A stretch of DNA of 64,000 nt from contig NZ_WBZD01000021.1 of NCBI RefSeq assembly GCF_009720365.1, positions 124,001 through 188,000 on the forward strand, read 5' to 3'. The notes under the pieces are model-generated. The model ran no database searches and was not told the origin of the DNA. It saw only the letters and a program-made list of their open reading frames with translations. Shown piece after piece: positions 1-9,156 of the stretch. The stretch is from Catellatospora paridis (lineage in GTDB: Bacteria; Actinomycetota; Actinomycetes; Mycobacteriales; Micromonosporaceae). The first letter of the stretch is position 1; each line of letters begins with the position of its first letter. The position numbers and the translations under genes are program-made.

Positions 1-73
1 CATGCTGCTGTTCGCGCTGAACTTCGTGCTGACCGCGGTGTACTTCCAGGTCGTGCCGCAGAAGGGGTCCTGA
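1..73 (+). CDS. YrbE/MlaE-type Mce permease, C-terminal end (partial)
   Basis: Only the last 23 codons are in the window, reading from base 2 to the TGA at 71-73. The visible residues form a hydrophobic helix ending in a short polar tail, as at the C-terminus of a YrbE permease. It lies one base before a complete YrbE gene, and actinobacterial mce operons begin with two yrbE genes, so this is most likely the first of the pair. It would be an inner-membrane subunit of the Mce lipid transporter. The identity rests mainly on position. Confidence 0.75.
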   Translation, partial: MLLFALNFVLTAVYFQVVPQKGS

Positions 74-74
74 C

Positions 75-872
75 ATGTGGCGGCTGTTGGACAACCTCGG
101 CGGCCAGCTGGCCTTCTACCTGAAGGCGGCGGCGTGGACGCCGCGTACGCTGCGCCGCTACAAGCGCGAGGTGGCCCGCCTGCTCGCGGAGATCAGCTTC
201 GGCACCGGCGGCCTGGCCGTGGTCGGCGGCACCATCGGCGTGATCTGCTTTTTGACCTTCTTCACCGGCACCGAGGTCGGCCTGCAGGGCTACCAGGCGC
301 TAAACCAGCTCGGCAGCAGCGCCTTCACGGGCTTCATCTCGGCCTACTTCAACACCCGCGAGATTTCGCCGCTGGTCGCGGCGCTGGCCCTGTCGGCGAC
401 GGTGGGCTGCGGGTTCACCGCGCAGCTGGGCGCGATGCGGATCTCCGAGGAGGTCGACGCGCTCGAGGTGATGGCGATCCCGTCGGTGCCGTTCCTGGTC
501 ACCACCCGGATGATCGCCGGCTTCGTCGCGGTGATCCCGCTGTACGTGCTCGGCCTGCTGGCCAGCTACGTCGCGACCCGCGGCATCGCCACCGTGTACT
601 TCGGCCAGTCGCCGGGCACCTACGACTACTACTTCGACCTGTTCCTGCCGCCCGGCGACGTGCTCTGGTCGTTCGGCAAGGTGCTGGTGTTCAGCGTGCT
701 GGTGGTGCTGATCCACTGCTACTACGGGTTCACCGCGAGCGGCGGCCCGGCCGGTGTCGGCATCGCGGTCGGACGCGCGGTGCGCACCGCGATCGTCGCG
801 GTCAACATCGTCGACTTCTTCCTGTCCCTGGCCATCTGGGGCGCGGGCACCACCGTGCGGATCGCGGGGTGA
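75..872 (+). CDS. YrbE/MlaE-family ABC permease of the Mce transporter (second YrbE)
   Basis: This is a 265-residue integral membrane protein with about five hydrophobic segments (near residues 45-70, 90-115, 145-170, 200-220 and 240-262). The MlaE-family signature is visible around residues 112-140 (GCGFTAQLGAMRISEEVDAL, the EEVDAL cytoplasmic loop). In the family it pairs with a second YrbE and an Mkl/MceG ATPase to drive lipid or sterol movement through the MCE proteins. The ATG follows the upstream stop by one base, so the two yrbE genes are translationally coupled. No ATPase gene is visible here; in actinobacteria it is usually encoded elsewhere. Confidence 0.93.
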   Translation: MWRLLDNLGGQLAFYLKAAAWTPRTLRRYKREVARLLAEISFGTGGLAVVGGTIGVICFLTFFTGTEVGLQGYQALNQLGSSAFTGFISAYFNTREISPLVAALALSATVGCGFTAQLGAMRISEEVDALEVMAIPSVPFLVTTRMIAGFVAVIPLYVLGLLASYVATRGIATVYFGQSPGTYDYYFDLFLPPGDVLWSFGKVLVFSVLVVLIHCYYGFTASGGPAGVGIAVGRAVRTAIVAVNIVDFFLSLAIWGAGTTVRIAG

Positions 873-876
873 CGGC

Positions 877-951
877 ATGAGCGAGCGCAGCGAGCGAATC
901 GTGGTGGCTCGGGGACATGCCTGCGACGAGCGCAGCGAGGAGCGGGCATGA
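877..951 (+). repeat. SERSER-type spacer repeat / 24-codon mini-ORF before mceA
   Basis: The spacer between yrbE and mceA holds two imperfect copies of GAGCGCAGCGAG (near 884-895 and 930-941). It reads as an open 24-codon frame starting MSERSER, whose TGA (949-951) overlaps the mceA ATG (948-950). Sequences of this SER/ERS type recur between genes in many actinobacterial genomes, as I recall. It is the only sizeable gap in an operon whose genes otherwise touch or overlap. It may be just a repeat, or it may couple translation into mceA. Confidence 0.5.
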
Positions 952-2201
952 GAGAGGTGATCAGGCGGCGGTTCCTGGGGGCCGGGTTCGTCCTGGTGCT
1001 GGTCGGGGCGCTGGCGCTGTCGGTGCTGGTGTACCAGCGGGCGTTCACGCCGGTGGAGTGGGTGACGCTGCGCACCGACCACGTCGGCATGCAGCTGTCC
1101 GAGGGCGCGGACGTGAAGCTGCGCGGCGTCGTCATCGGCGACGTGCGCGAGATCCGCGCCGACGGCGAGGCCGCCACGCTGCGGCTGGCGCTGGACCCGG
1201 CGCTGATCGGGCTGGTCCCGGCCGACGTCACGGCCCGGCTGCTGCCCAAGACGCTGTTCGGCGAGCGCTACGTGGAACTCGTCCCGCCGGCCGCGCCCGC
1301 CGGGCCGCCGCTGCGCGCCGGGGCGGTCATCGACCAGGACCGGTCGGCCAGCGCCGTGGAGCTGGAGCAGGTGCTCGACCGGGCACTGCCGGTGCTGCAG
1401 TCGATCAGACCGGACAAGCTCGCCGCGACGCTGGGCGCGCTCGCGTACGCCCTGGAGGGCCGCGGGGACCAGCTCGGCCGCGACCTGAGCACCGCCAACG
1501 CCTACCTGGCCGCGCTGAACGAGCAGATGCCGGTCATCGCGACCGACGTCAAGCGGCTGGCGCAGGTGCTCGACGTCTACCACGGTGCGCTGCCGGACCT
1601 GCTGGCGCTGCTGCGCGACGTCACCGTCACCGCGCGGACCGTCGTCGACCAGCGCGCCGAGCTGAGCCGGTTCCTCGCCGACACCACCGACCTGGCCGGG
1701 CGCGGGCGGGAGTTCCTGGACCGCCACGACGCGCGCATCATCCAGGTCGGGCAGGTCAGCCGCCCGGTGCTGGAGCTGCTGGCGGCGTACGCCCCGGAGT
1801 ATCCCTGCCTGCTGCGCGGTCTGGTCGCACTGCAGCCGCGGGTCGAGAAGGTGTTCGGCACCGGCCGCATGCACATCACCCTCGAAGTGGGCCGGGACAA
1901 CGGCAAGTTCACCGCCGCCGACCGGCCGGTCTATGGCGCCGACGACGGCCCGCAGTGCCGCGGCCTGCCCGACCCGAAGGTCCCCGCCGACCAGCACCCG
2001 ATCGACGACGGCTACGAGTACGGCGCGAAGCGCTCGCCGCTGCCCTACGCCGACATGGGCTCGGCCGGCACCGCGCAGGAGCAGGCGCTGCTCAAGCCCC
2101 TGCTCGGGCTGGCCCAGGGGGCCGGTCCCGAGCAGGTACCCGATGTCGCGGTCCTGCTGTGGGGACCGCTGCTGCGTGGAACGGTGGTGAACGCGTCATG
2201 A
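948..2201 (+). CDS. mceA: MCE-family protein A
   Basis: A 417-residue protein with an N-terminal membrane anchor (about residues 10-29), an MCE/MlaD beta-barrel domain (about 36-115, with the family-like LRGVVIGDVREI stretch) and a long helical region to about residue 290. The C-terminal part has cysteines in PCLLRG and QCRGLPDP, as expected for MceA-type proteins. In the family, six different MCE proteins assemble into a periplasmic or cell-wall channel for lipids. The ATG has a GAGGAG ribosome site five bases upstream and overlaps the spacer mini-ORF. The gene overlaps mceB by ATGA. The A designation comes from its first position after the yrbE genes. Confidence 0.9.
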   Translation: MREVIRRRFLGAGFVLVLVGALALSVLVYQRAFTPVEWVTLRTDHVGMQLSEGADVKLRGVVIGDVREIRADGEAATLRLALDPALIGLVPADVTARLLPKTLFGERYVELVPPAAPAGPPLRAGAVIDQDRSASAVELEQVLDRALPVLQSIRPDKLAATLGALAYALEGRGDQLGRDLSTANAYLAALNEQMPVIATDVKRLAQVLDVYHGALPDLLALLRDVTVTARTVVDQRAELSRFLADTTDLAGRGREFLDRHDARIIQVGQVSRPVLELLAAYAPEYPCLLRGLVALQPRVEKVFGTGRMHITLEVGRDNGKFTAADRPVYGADDGPQCRGLPDPKVPADQHPIDDGYEYGAKRSPLPYADMGSAGTAQEQALLKPLLGLAQGAGPEQVPDVAVLLWGPLLRGTVVNAS

Positions 2202-3226
2202 GGGGCGTCCGGGGTCCGCTGCTCAAACTGCTGGCGTTCGCCGCGGTCACGCTGGTGCTGACCGGCGCGCTGGCGCAGACGCTGGGCTCGTTCGGGTTCG
2301 GCGGCGGGCACACCTACCGCGCCCGGTTCACCGACGTGACCGGCGTGCTGGTCGGCGACGACGTGCGCATCGCGGGCGTCAAGGTCGGCGAGGTCACCGC
2401 GATCCGCCTGGTCGAGCGCACCGTCGCGGAACTGGAGTTCACCGTCGACGAGCAGGTCGCGCTCGCCGCGGGCGTACGCGCGAGGATCCGCTACCGGGAC
2501 CTGGTCGGCCAGCGCTACCTGGCACTGGCCGAGGGGCCGGGCGGCACCGCCCCGCTGCCCGAGCACGGGCTGATCCCGCTCGCCCAGACCACGCCCGCAC
2601 TGGACCTGACCGTGGTGTTCAACGGCTTCCGACCGCTGTTCGCGGGCCTGTCTCCGGACGAGGTGAACGGCTTCGCGTTCGAGATCATCAAGATGCTGCA
2701 GGGCGAGGGCGGCACCGTGGCCGATCTGCTGCGGCGCACCGCGTCGCTGACCGGCACGCTCGCCGACCGCGACGATGTCATCGGCCGGGTCATCACCAAC
2801 CTGAACAGAGTGCTCGGCACGCTCGACGAGCGCGACGCCCGGTTGTCGGAGACCGTCAAGCAGCTGCAACTGCTGGTGTCCGGCCTCGCCGGGGACCGCG
2901 CCGCGATCGGCGACGCGCTGACCAACCTCAGCGGCCTGGCCGACGCGACCTCGTCGCTGCTGCGCGACGCCCGGCCCAGCGTCGCCGCCGACATCACCGC
3001 GCTGAACAAGCTCGCCGGCACGCTGATCGACAACACCGCCGTGATCGAGCAGACGCTCGCGACGGCGCCTGGCCGCCTCGACGCGCTGACCCGCACCGCC
3101 TCGTACGGGTCGTGGTTCAACTTCTACCTGTGCGACTTCGACGGCCGCGTCGTCGCTGCCGGCAAGACGCTCAATCCGGCGACGCTCGACGGCACTTCCG
3201 TGAAGTGCTCCGGAGGTGGGCGGTGA
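2198..3226 (+). CDS. mceB: MCE-family protein B
   Basis: 342 residues: a membrane anchor (about 9-30), an MCE domain (about 38-116, with DDVRIAGVKVGEVTAI) and a helical tail with a conserved-looking LCDFDGRV near the end. The start is the ATG inside an ATGA overlap with mceA; an open frame extends far upstream but is only the antiphase reading of mceA. It is expected to be one of six subunits of the exported lipid channel. It overlaps mceC through GTGA. Confidence 0.9.
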   Translation: MRGVRGPLLKLLAFAAVTLVLTGALAQTLGSFGFGGGHTYRARFTDVTGVLVGDDVRIAGVKVGEVTAIRLVERTVAELEFTVDEQVALAAGVRARIRYRDLVGQRYLALAEGPGGTAPLPEHGLIPLAQTTPALDLTVVFNGFRPLFAGLSPDEVNGFAFEIIKMLQGEGGTVADLLRRTASLTGTLADRDDVIGRVITNLNRVLGTLDERDARLSETVKQLQLLVSGLAGDRAAIGDALTNLSGLADATSSLLRDARPSVAADITALNKLAGTLIDNTAVIEQTLATAPGRLDALTRTASYGSWFNFYLCDFDGRVVAAGKTLNPATLDGTSVKCSGGGR

Positions 3227-4305
3227 AGCGGCGTATCCCGGCACCCGTGCTCCGGCCGCTGACCCGCCTGCGGGCAGCCGCGGCCCGCGCGATCGAAGGC
3301 CGCCGAGGAGCCGCGCGCGCCGGGCGGCCGCCGCGGCGATCGCGGCCCGCGCTGGTCGGCGCGGTCGGCATCGTCGTCGCGCTCGGGCTGCTGCTGGCCG
3401 CGTTCCGGATCGACGACCTGCCGCTGGTCGGCGGCGGCGACACCTTCCACGCCGCGTTCCGGGACGCGTCCGGGTTGGCCGAGGGCAACGAGGTCCGCAT
3501 CGCCGGGGTCAAGGTCGGCAAGGTCACCGAGGTCGCGCTGGCCCGCGGCGAGTCCGGGCCGTACGTGCGGGTCACCTTCCGCGTCCGCGACGTCGAACTC
3601 GGCGCCGACACCGGCGCCACCATCCGGATCAAGACGGTGCTCGGCCAGAAGTACCTGGCGCTGGCACCGCAGGGCGACGGGAAGCTGTCCGAGGACGCCG
3701 AGATCCCGCTGGCCCGCACCTCGTCGCCGTTCGACGTGATGCAGGCGGTCGAAGGGCTGGCCGGCACCCTGCAGGAGATCGACACCGGGCAGCTGGCGCA
3801 GGCGTTCACGGTGCTGTCGGAGACGTTCGCCGACACCCCCGCCAGCGTGCAGGCGTCGCTGTCCGGCCTGTCCCGGCTCTCGCAGACCGTCGCCTCCCGC
3901 GACCAGCAGCTGCGTGAGCTGCTGTCGCACACCCGCGGCGTCACCACGGTGCTCGCCGGCCGCGACGAGGAGTTCCGCAAGCTGCTCGGCGACGCGAACC
4001 TGCTGCTGGCCGAGGTGCAGCGCCGCCGCGACGCCATCCACACCCTGCTCGGCGCGACCGTCGAGCTGTCCGAGCAGCTGTCCGGGCTGGTCGCCGACAA
4101 CAAGGACACCCTCGGCCCCGCGCTGCGCAACCTGCGCACCGTCGTCGGCGTGCTGCAGCGCAACCGCACCCGGCTGGAGGCGACGCTGACCAGCCTCGCC
4201 CCGTTCGTCACCGCGTTCGCGAACGTGACGGGCAACGGCCGGTGGTTCGACTCGTACGTGGACGGACTCGTGCAGGGCTTCACCCCGTCGACGGGAGGTC
4301 GCTGA
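3223..4305 (+). CDS. mceC: MCE-family protein C
   Basis: 360 residues starting at a GTG that overlaps the mceB stop. The N-terminus is longer and strongly basic (about 40 residues rich in Arg and Ala), followed by a membrane anchor near 44-63, the MCE domain (about 70-150, with NEVRIAGVKVGKVTEV) and a coiled-coil-like region of repeated RDEEF/RRRDAI heptads. The end (GRWFDSYVDGLV) resembles the C-terminus of MceC/MceD proteins. It shares one base with the next gene (TGATG). Role as for the other MCE subunits. Confidence 0.9.
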   Translation: MKRRIPAPVLRPLTRLRAAAARAIEGRRGAARAGRPPRRSRPALVGAVGIVVALGLLLAAFRIDDLPLVGGGDTFHAAFRDASGLAEGNEVRIAGVKVGKVTEVALARGESGPYVRVTFRVRDVELGADTGATIRIKTVLGQKYLALAPQGDGKLSEDAEIPLARTSSPFDVMQAVEGLAGTLQEIDTGQLAQAFTVLSETFADTPASVQASLSGLSRLSQTVASRDQQLRELLSHTRGVTTVLAGRDEEFRKLLGDANLLLAEVQRRRDAIHTLLGATVELSEQLSGLVADNKDTLGPALRNLRTVVGVLQRNRTRLEATLTSLAPFVTAFANVTGNGRWFDSYVDGLVQGFTPSTGGR

Positions 4306-5429
4306 TGCTGTTCCGCGACATGCACTGGATACGCACCCGGCGGGTCGCGGGCGCGGCCGTGCTGGCCGTGGTCGTGGCGGCCGCGGCGCTGGTGGTGCGG
4401 CAGGAGCCGGCCCGGCTGCGGTTGACCGTGCACTTCCCGGCCGCGGTCGGCATCCACGCCGGATCCGAGGTGCGGGTGCTGGGGGTCGAGGTCGGCGAGG
4501 TCGTCGCGGTCACCCCGCAGGGCAAGGGGGTACGCGTGGAGCTGCGCTACGACCCCGACTGGCCGGTGCCCGCCGACGCCAAGGCGCTGATCGTCCCGCC
4601 GAGCGTCGTCAGCGACCGGTACGTGCAGCTCACTCCCGCCTACACCGGCGGACCGGCGCTGCCCGACGGGGCCGAGCTGCCGGTGGAGCGCACCTCGGTG
4701 CCGATCGAGCTGGACGAGGTGTACCGATCCTTGGACGAGCTGAGCACCGCGCTCGGGCCGCAGGGCGCCAACGCCGACGGCGCGCTGCGCGACCTGGTGC
4801 GCACCGGCGCGGCCAACCTGCGCGGCAACGGAGACGAGCTGCACCAGACCCTGTCCGGGCTGTCGCAGGCGATGTCGACGCTGTCGGCCGGCCGCGACGA
4901 CCTGTTCGGCTCGGTCGCCGACCTGCGGCAGTTCACCACCATGCTGGCCAAGAGCGACGGCACGGTGCGCGAGTTCAACGACCGGCTCGCCGCCGTCTCC
5001 GAGCAGCTGGCCGCCGAGCGCGCGGACCTCGCCGCCGCGGTCCGGGCGCTGTCGCGGGCGCTGGCCGACGTCGCCGCGTTCGTCAAGGCCAACCGCGCGG
5101 AGCTGAAGGCGAACGTCGCCGCGCTGGCCGACCTGACCGGGGTGCTGGCGCGCCAGCAGAAGGCGCTGACCCAGGTGCTGGACATGGCCCCGCTCGCGCT
5201 GTCCAACCTGAACCTGGCGTACAACCCGCGCTCGGGCACGATCGACACCCGCGACAACGCGCTGGGTCCGTACGAGCCGGCCAGCTTCGTCTGCTCGCTG
5301 CTGGTCAGCAGCGTCCCGGTGGCCCAGGTGCCCGCGGCCTGCACCGATCTGGCCAAGACCCTCGAGACGGCGAAGCTGCCCCTCACCGCCGAGCTGAAGA
5401 AGCTGCTCAACGCGGTGGTGAAGAAATGA
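4305..5429 (+). CDS. mceD: MCE-family protein D
   Basis: 374 residues: an anchor at about 11-28, an MCE domain at about 36-115 (GSEVRVLGVEVGEVVAV), then a long predicted helical stretch (about 140-290) and a C-terminal region with two cysteines (near FVCSLL and PAACTDL) that could form a disulfide outside the membrane. The start ATG overlaps the mceC stop by one base. It ends in ATGA shared with mceE. Fourth position in the operon fits MceD. Confidence 0.9.
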   Translation: MLFRDMHWIRTRRVAGAAVLAVVVAAAALVVRQEPARLRLTVHFPAAVGIHAGSEVRVLGVEVGEVVAVTPQGKGVRVELRYDPDWPVPADAKALIVPPSVVSDRYVQLTPAYTGGPALPDGAELPVERTSVPIELDEVYRSLDELSTALGPQGANADGALRDLVRTGAANLRGNGDELHQTLSGLSQAMSTLSAGRDDLFGSVADLRQFTTMLAKSDGTVREFNDRLAAVSEQLAAERADLAAAVRALSRALADVAAFVKANRAELKANVAALADLTGVLARQQKALTQVLDMAPLALSNLNLAYNPRSGTIDTRDNALGPYEPASFVCSLLVSSVPVAQVPAACTDLAKTLETAKLPLTAELKKLLNAVVKK

Positions 5430-6742
5430 CCCGGCACGGCGGACTCGCGGTCGGCACGCGCGCGGACCGGACCGGCGCACCGCGATCGGCGGCCTGGCGA
5501 CGGCGCGTTCCCGCATTCGCGACCGCGCTGGCGCTGCTCGCGGGCTGCGACGTCGGGCTGCCGGGCGGTGCGCCGGACGGGCCGTCCTACGGGGTGAGCG
5601 TCGAGTTCGCCGACGTGCTCGACCTGGTGCCGCAGGCCGCGGTGAAGGTCAACGACGTGACCGTGGGGAGCGTCAGCGGCATCGAGCTGCACGGCTGGAC
5701 CGCGGTGGTGCGGCTCAAGGTCGCCGACACGGTCGCGCTGCCCGACAACGCGACCGCGGCGATCCGCCAGTCGAGCCTGCTCGGAGAGAAGTTCGTGGCG
5801 CTGGCCGCGCCGCAGGGCGAGGCCGCGCAGGGCGAGCTGTCCGACGGCGACACCATCCCGCTCGCCCGCACCCGCCGCGGTGCCGAGGTCGAGGAGGTGC
5901 TCGGCGCGCTCGGGCTGCTGCTCAACGGCGGCGGCCTCGGGCAGCTCAAGACGATCAACGCCGAGATCACCAAGGCGCTGTCCGGCCGGGAGGGCGACGC
6001 CAAGGGCGCGCTGCGGGAGCTGGACCGTTTCGTGGCCGGGCTGGACGCGCAGAAGGACGACATCGTCCGGGCCATCGAGGCGCTGGACCGGTTCTCGGCC
6101 CGGCTGGCCGAGCAGACCGGGACACTGGCCGAGGCCGTGGACGCGCTGGAGCCCGGCCTGACCGTGCTGGCCGACCAGCGGCCCCAGCTCACCGCGATGC
6201 TGACGGCGCTGCGTGACCTGGGCGCGGTCGGCGAGCGTGTCATCGAGGCCAGCCGCGACGACACGCTGCGCTCGCTGCGCGCCCTGCAACCGCTGCTGGA
6301 GCAGCTGGTCAAGGCGGGCGACGCGCTGCCGCGCGGGCTGGACTTCGCGCTGTCCTACCCGTTCCCGCCGAATGCGGGCAAGGCGATCGCGGGCGACTTC
6401 GTACGCCTGCACGCCACGCTCGACCTCGACGCCGCCTCGATCCTGGCCAACGCCCTGGCCGCAGGCCCGGCCACACCGGGCACCCCGACGAAACCCGGCC
6501 TGCCGCTGCCGACGCTGCCCCAGCCGCTGCCCAGCCTGCCTGCGCTGCCGCTGCCGAGCCTGCCCGCGCTGCCGTTGCCGGTGCCCAGCGGCATCCTGCC
6601 CAGCGGCATCCTGTCGGGCCTGCCCGGGCTGCCGCTGGCCGGGACCACGGCGACCCGCGACGGCCGCTGGGACCCGGCAACCGGCGAGGTGGTCCGGGTG
6701 CGCGGCGGCCTGCCCGAACTGCTGACGGGAGGCCAGGCATGA
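5426..6742 (+). CDS. mceE: MCE-family lipoprotein (MceE type)
   Basis: 438 residues. A basic N-terminus is followed by a hydrophobic segment and a lipobox, LLAGC, with the lipidated Cys at residue 41, which is the hallmark of the fifth MCE protein in actinobacterial operons (LprK-like). The MCE domain spans about 55-135. The C-terminal third contains a run of Pro-Leu repeats (about residues 345-400, LPLP/LPSLPALP units), likely an extended wall-spanning segment. It overlaps its neighbours by ATGA at both ends. Confidence 0.92.
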   Translation: MTRHGGLAVGTRADRTGAPRSAAWRRRVPAFATALALLAGCDVGLPGGAPDGPSYGVSVEFADVLDLVPQAAVKVNDVTVGSVSGIELHGWTAVVRLKVADTVALPDNATAAIRQSSLLGEKFVALAAPQGEAAQGELSDGDTIPLARTRRGAEVEEVLGALGLLLNGGGLGQLKTINAEITKALSGREGDAKGALRELDRFVAGLDAQKDDIVRAIEALDRFSARLAEQTGTLAEAVDALEPGLTVLADQRPQLTAMLTALRDLGAVGERVIEASRDDTLRSLRALQPLLEQLVKAGDALPRGLDFALSYPFPPNAGKAIAGDFVRLHATLDLDAASILANALAAGPATPGTPTKPGLPLPTLPQPLPSLPALPLPSLPALPLPVPSGILPSGILSGLPGLPLAGTTATRDGRWDPATGEVVRVRGGLPELLTGGQA

Positions 6743-8025
6743 TCCTCACGCGGCTCGCCCGGTTGCAGCTGCTGGTGTTCGCACTGGTGGCGGTGCTCGG
6801 CGTCGGCTACGTCGCGGTGCGCTATGTGGGCGTCGGCGACGGGTTGACCGGCCGGTACACCGTGCACGCCGACTTCGCGGTGGCCGGGGGCATTTTTGAG
6901 AACGCCTCGGTCACCTACCGCGGGGTGCCGGTGGGCCGGGTCGACGCGGTGCGCCTGCACGGCGACGGGGTGCGCGTCGACCTGCGCCTGGACGGCGGCA
7001 CCCGGGTGCCCGTCGACCTGCGTGCCGTGGTCGCGCACCGCTCCGCGGTCGGCGAGCAGTACGTCGACCTGCGCCCCGACACCGACGCCGGGCCGTACCT
7101 GGCCGACGGGGATGTGATCCCGGCGAGCCGGACCGGGGTGCCGCTGCCCGTGGAGACGCTGCTGTCGAATTTGGACGCGCTGGTCGCCTCCGTCGATCCG
7201 GCGGAGCTCGGGGTGCTGGTCGACGAGCTGGGCACCGCGTTCGCGGGCAACGAGAGCGCGCTGCGCACCCTGCTCGACTCCGGCGACGCGCTGCTCACCG
7301 ACGCGAACACGTACCTGCCGCAGACCGTCGCGCTGATCCGGGACTCGGCCACCGTGCTGGAGACCCAGGCGCGGTCCGCCGACGAGATCCGACGGTTCGC
7401 CAAGGCGCTGGCGCAGCTGTCCGCGACGGTGCGGGCCGCTGACCCGGACCTGCGCCGGCTGCTGGCCAACGGGCCGCCCGCCTCGGCGGAGCTGCTGGCG
7501 CTGCTGCGCGACCTCGACCCGTCACTCGGCCCGCTGCTGGGCAACCTGATCACGGTCAACGGGGTCGCCGTGCGCAGGCTGAACGGCATCGAGCAGATCC
7601 TGGTGACGTACCCGCTGGTGGTCGCGGGCGGGTTCACCGTCGCGCCCGGCGACGGCACGGCCCACCTGGGCCTGGTGCTCAACGTCGGGGACCCGCCGGC
7701 CTGCAACTACACGAAGTCCGGACAGTCCCTGCGGTGCACCGGCGCCGAGCTGGGACGCGGTTCGGGCGTACGAAGCTCCACTCAAGCCCCGCGGGGTGGT
7801 GCCCCTCCGTCCCCTGCGCCTTTGGGCGCGGGTGCGGCGCCCGCGGGCCCGGGCGCCGGCGCGAGCCCCATCGCGCCGGCGCCCGGCTCGGGCTTCGACC
7901 CGGTGACCGGGCTCGTGATCGGCCCGGACGGGCTGCCGCTGCAGTTCGGCGGCACCGGTGGGCAGGCCGCGACGGCGGGCGAGCAGTCCTGGAAGTTGCT
8001 GTTGCTCAACGGGCTCGCGCCCTGA
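6739..8025 (+). CDS. mceF: MCE-family protein F
   Basis: 428 residues: an N-terminal anchor (about 7-28), an MCE domain (about 38-115, with VTYRGVPVGRVDAV), a helical middle, and a C-terminal tail rich in Ala, Pro and Gly (about 340-395). Two cysteines near residues 320 and 333 (PPACNY and LRCTG) sit in the position seen in MceF proteins. It is the last MCE subunit; 22 bases separate it from the next gene, which has its own GAAGGAG site. Confidence 0.9.
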   Translation: MILTRLARLQLLVFALVAVLGVGYVAVRYVGVGDGLTGRYTVHADFAVAGGIFENASVTYRGVPVGRVDAVRLHGDGVRVDLRLDGGTRVPVDLRAVVAHRSAVGEQYVDLRPDTDAGPYLADGDVIPASRTGVPLPVETLLSNLDALVASVDPAELGVLVDELGTAFAGNESALRTLLDSGDALLTDANTYLPQTVALIRDSATVLETQARSADEIRRFAKALAQLSATVRAADPDLRRLLANGPPASAELLALLRDLDPSLGPLLGNLITVNGVAVRRLNGIEQILVTYPLVVAGGFTVAPGDGTAHLGLVLNVGDPPACNYTKSGQSLRCTGAELGRGSGVRSSTQAPRGGAPPSPAPLGAGAAPAGPGAGASPIAPAPGSGFDPVTGLVIGPDGLPLQFGGTGGQAATAGEQSWKLLLLNGLAP

Positions 8026-8047
8026 CGGCCTGACGAAGGAGACGACG

Positions 8048-8530
8048 ATGAGACTCAGGTCGACCACGGTGTTGGCCGCCGTGCTGGTGGTGCTGCTCGG
8101 CGCGGCCGGCTGGCTGGGCTGGCGCTGGCACGACGCGCAGCAGCAGGAGCGGACGCGCCAGCAGGCGGTGGCCGCGGCGCGCCAGTTCGTCGTGGACTTC
8201 GTGTCGGTCAGCGCCGCCACCATCGACCAGGACCTGGCCCGGGTCGCGGTCGCCGCGACCGGCGAGTTCGGCGAGCAGTTCCAGCAGGGCATGCCCGCGG
8301 TACGCGCGGCGGTGCTGGAGAACAAGGTGGAGTCGACCGGGAGCGCGCTGCGGGCCGGGCTGGTGTCGTCCGACGCCGACTCGGCCGTGGCGCTGGTGGC
8401 CGCCGACGCGACGGTGAAGAACGTGAAGGCGCCCGAGGGTCGGGTGGCCCACTACCGCATCCAGCTCGACCTGGCCCGCGACGCCGGCAGCGGCGCGTGG
8501 CTGGTCGCCAAGCTGCAGTTCGTGGGATAG
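8048..8530 (+). CDS. Mce-associated membrane protein
   Basis: 160 residues with one N-terminal transmembrane helix (about 5-24) and an exported domain of about 130 residues. The size, the topology and the position straight after mceF match the Mce-associated (Mam) proteins that accompany mce operons and stabilise the complex. The ATG has a GAAGGAG site. The next gene encodes a similar protein, as is usual for these pairs. Named by context and topology. Confidence 0.8.
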   Translation: MRLRSTTVLAAVLVVLLGAAGWLGWRWHDAQQQERTRQQAVAAARQFVVDFVSVSAATIDQDLARVAVAATGEFGEQFQQGMPAVRAAVLENKVESTGSALRAGLVSSDADSAVALVAADATVKNVKAPEGRVAHYRIQLDLARDAGSGAWLVAKLQFVG

Positions 8531-8544
8531 GGGAGACGGTGACC

Positions 8545-9096
8545 GTGCAGATGGCTGTGACCGAGGTAGAGGTCGACGACGCGCAGGCCGACGAGCCGCG
8601 CGACGGTGACGGGCCGGCGCGCCGGCCGAGACGGGCGGTGCTCGCGCTGTCGCTGGCGATCGCGGTCGTGCTGGGCGTCGGGTGGTACCTCTGGTTCGAC
8701 CGGGCGCGCATGGGCGAGGCCGAGGCGGCCGCGCGGGAGTGCGCGGCCGTGGCCCCGGCCGCCGCCGCGGCGCTGTTCTCCTACGACTACCGCACCTTCG
8801 ACGCGAGCGCGGCCGGCGGCCGGTCCTTCGCCGCGGGCACGTTCGCCGACGAGTACGCCCGCACCACCGCGTCGCTGAAGGACGCCGCGGTCAAGGAGCA
8901 GGCGGTGGTGACCGCCCAGGTCACCGGCATCAGCGTGGTCACCGCCGCACCCGACCGGGTGGAGTTGCTGCTCTTCGTCAACCAGTACCGGCGCAACGTG
9001 AACATCACCGGCGAGAAGGTCGACCAGAACCGCGTCGTGCTGACCTTCACCCGCACCGACGGCGTCTGGAAGGTCACCGCCGTCGCCGCGATCTGA
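8545..9096 (+). CDS. Mce-associated membrane protein, second copy
   Basis: About 183 residues: an acidic, Arg-containing cytoplasmic N-terminus, one transmembrane helix (about residues 32-50) and an exported domain resembling the SnoaL/NTF2-like fold of Mam proteins (motifs FSYDYRTFD and VLTFTRTDGVWKV). The GTG at 8545 is preferred because GGAG lies nine bases upstream; GTG at 8539 and ATG at 8551 are in-frame alternatives. It closes the mce operon. Paired with the preceding gene it probably stabilises the transporter. Confidence 0.8.
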   Translation: MQMAVTEVEVDDAQADEPRDGDGPARRPRRAVLALSLAIAVVLGVGWYLWFDRARMGEAEAAARECAAVAPAAAAALFSYDYRTFDASAAGGRSFAAGTFADEYARTTASLKDAAVKEQAVVTAQVTGISVVTAAPDRVELLLFVNQYRRNVNITGEKVDQNRVVLTFTRTDGVWKVTAVAAI

Positions 9097-9156
9097 TCTG
9101 CAAGATCGTCAGAGGGAACCCGCCCCGGCCAGGGCGGCGTCGCCGAGGATGGGGGT

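Noticed and set aside
3171-5516. A 781-codon minus-strand frame under the mce genes
   Set aside because: Arg/Pro/Ser-rich shadow of the MCE genes; no motifs and no plausible start.
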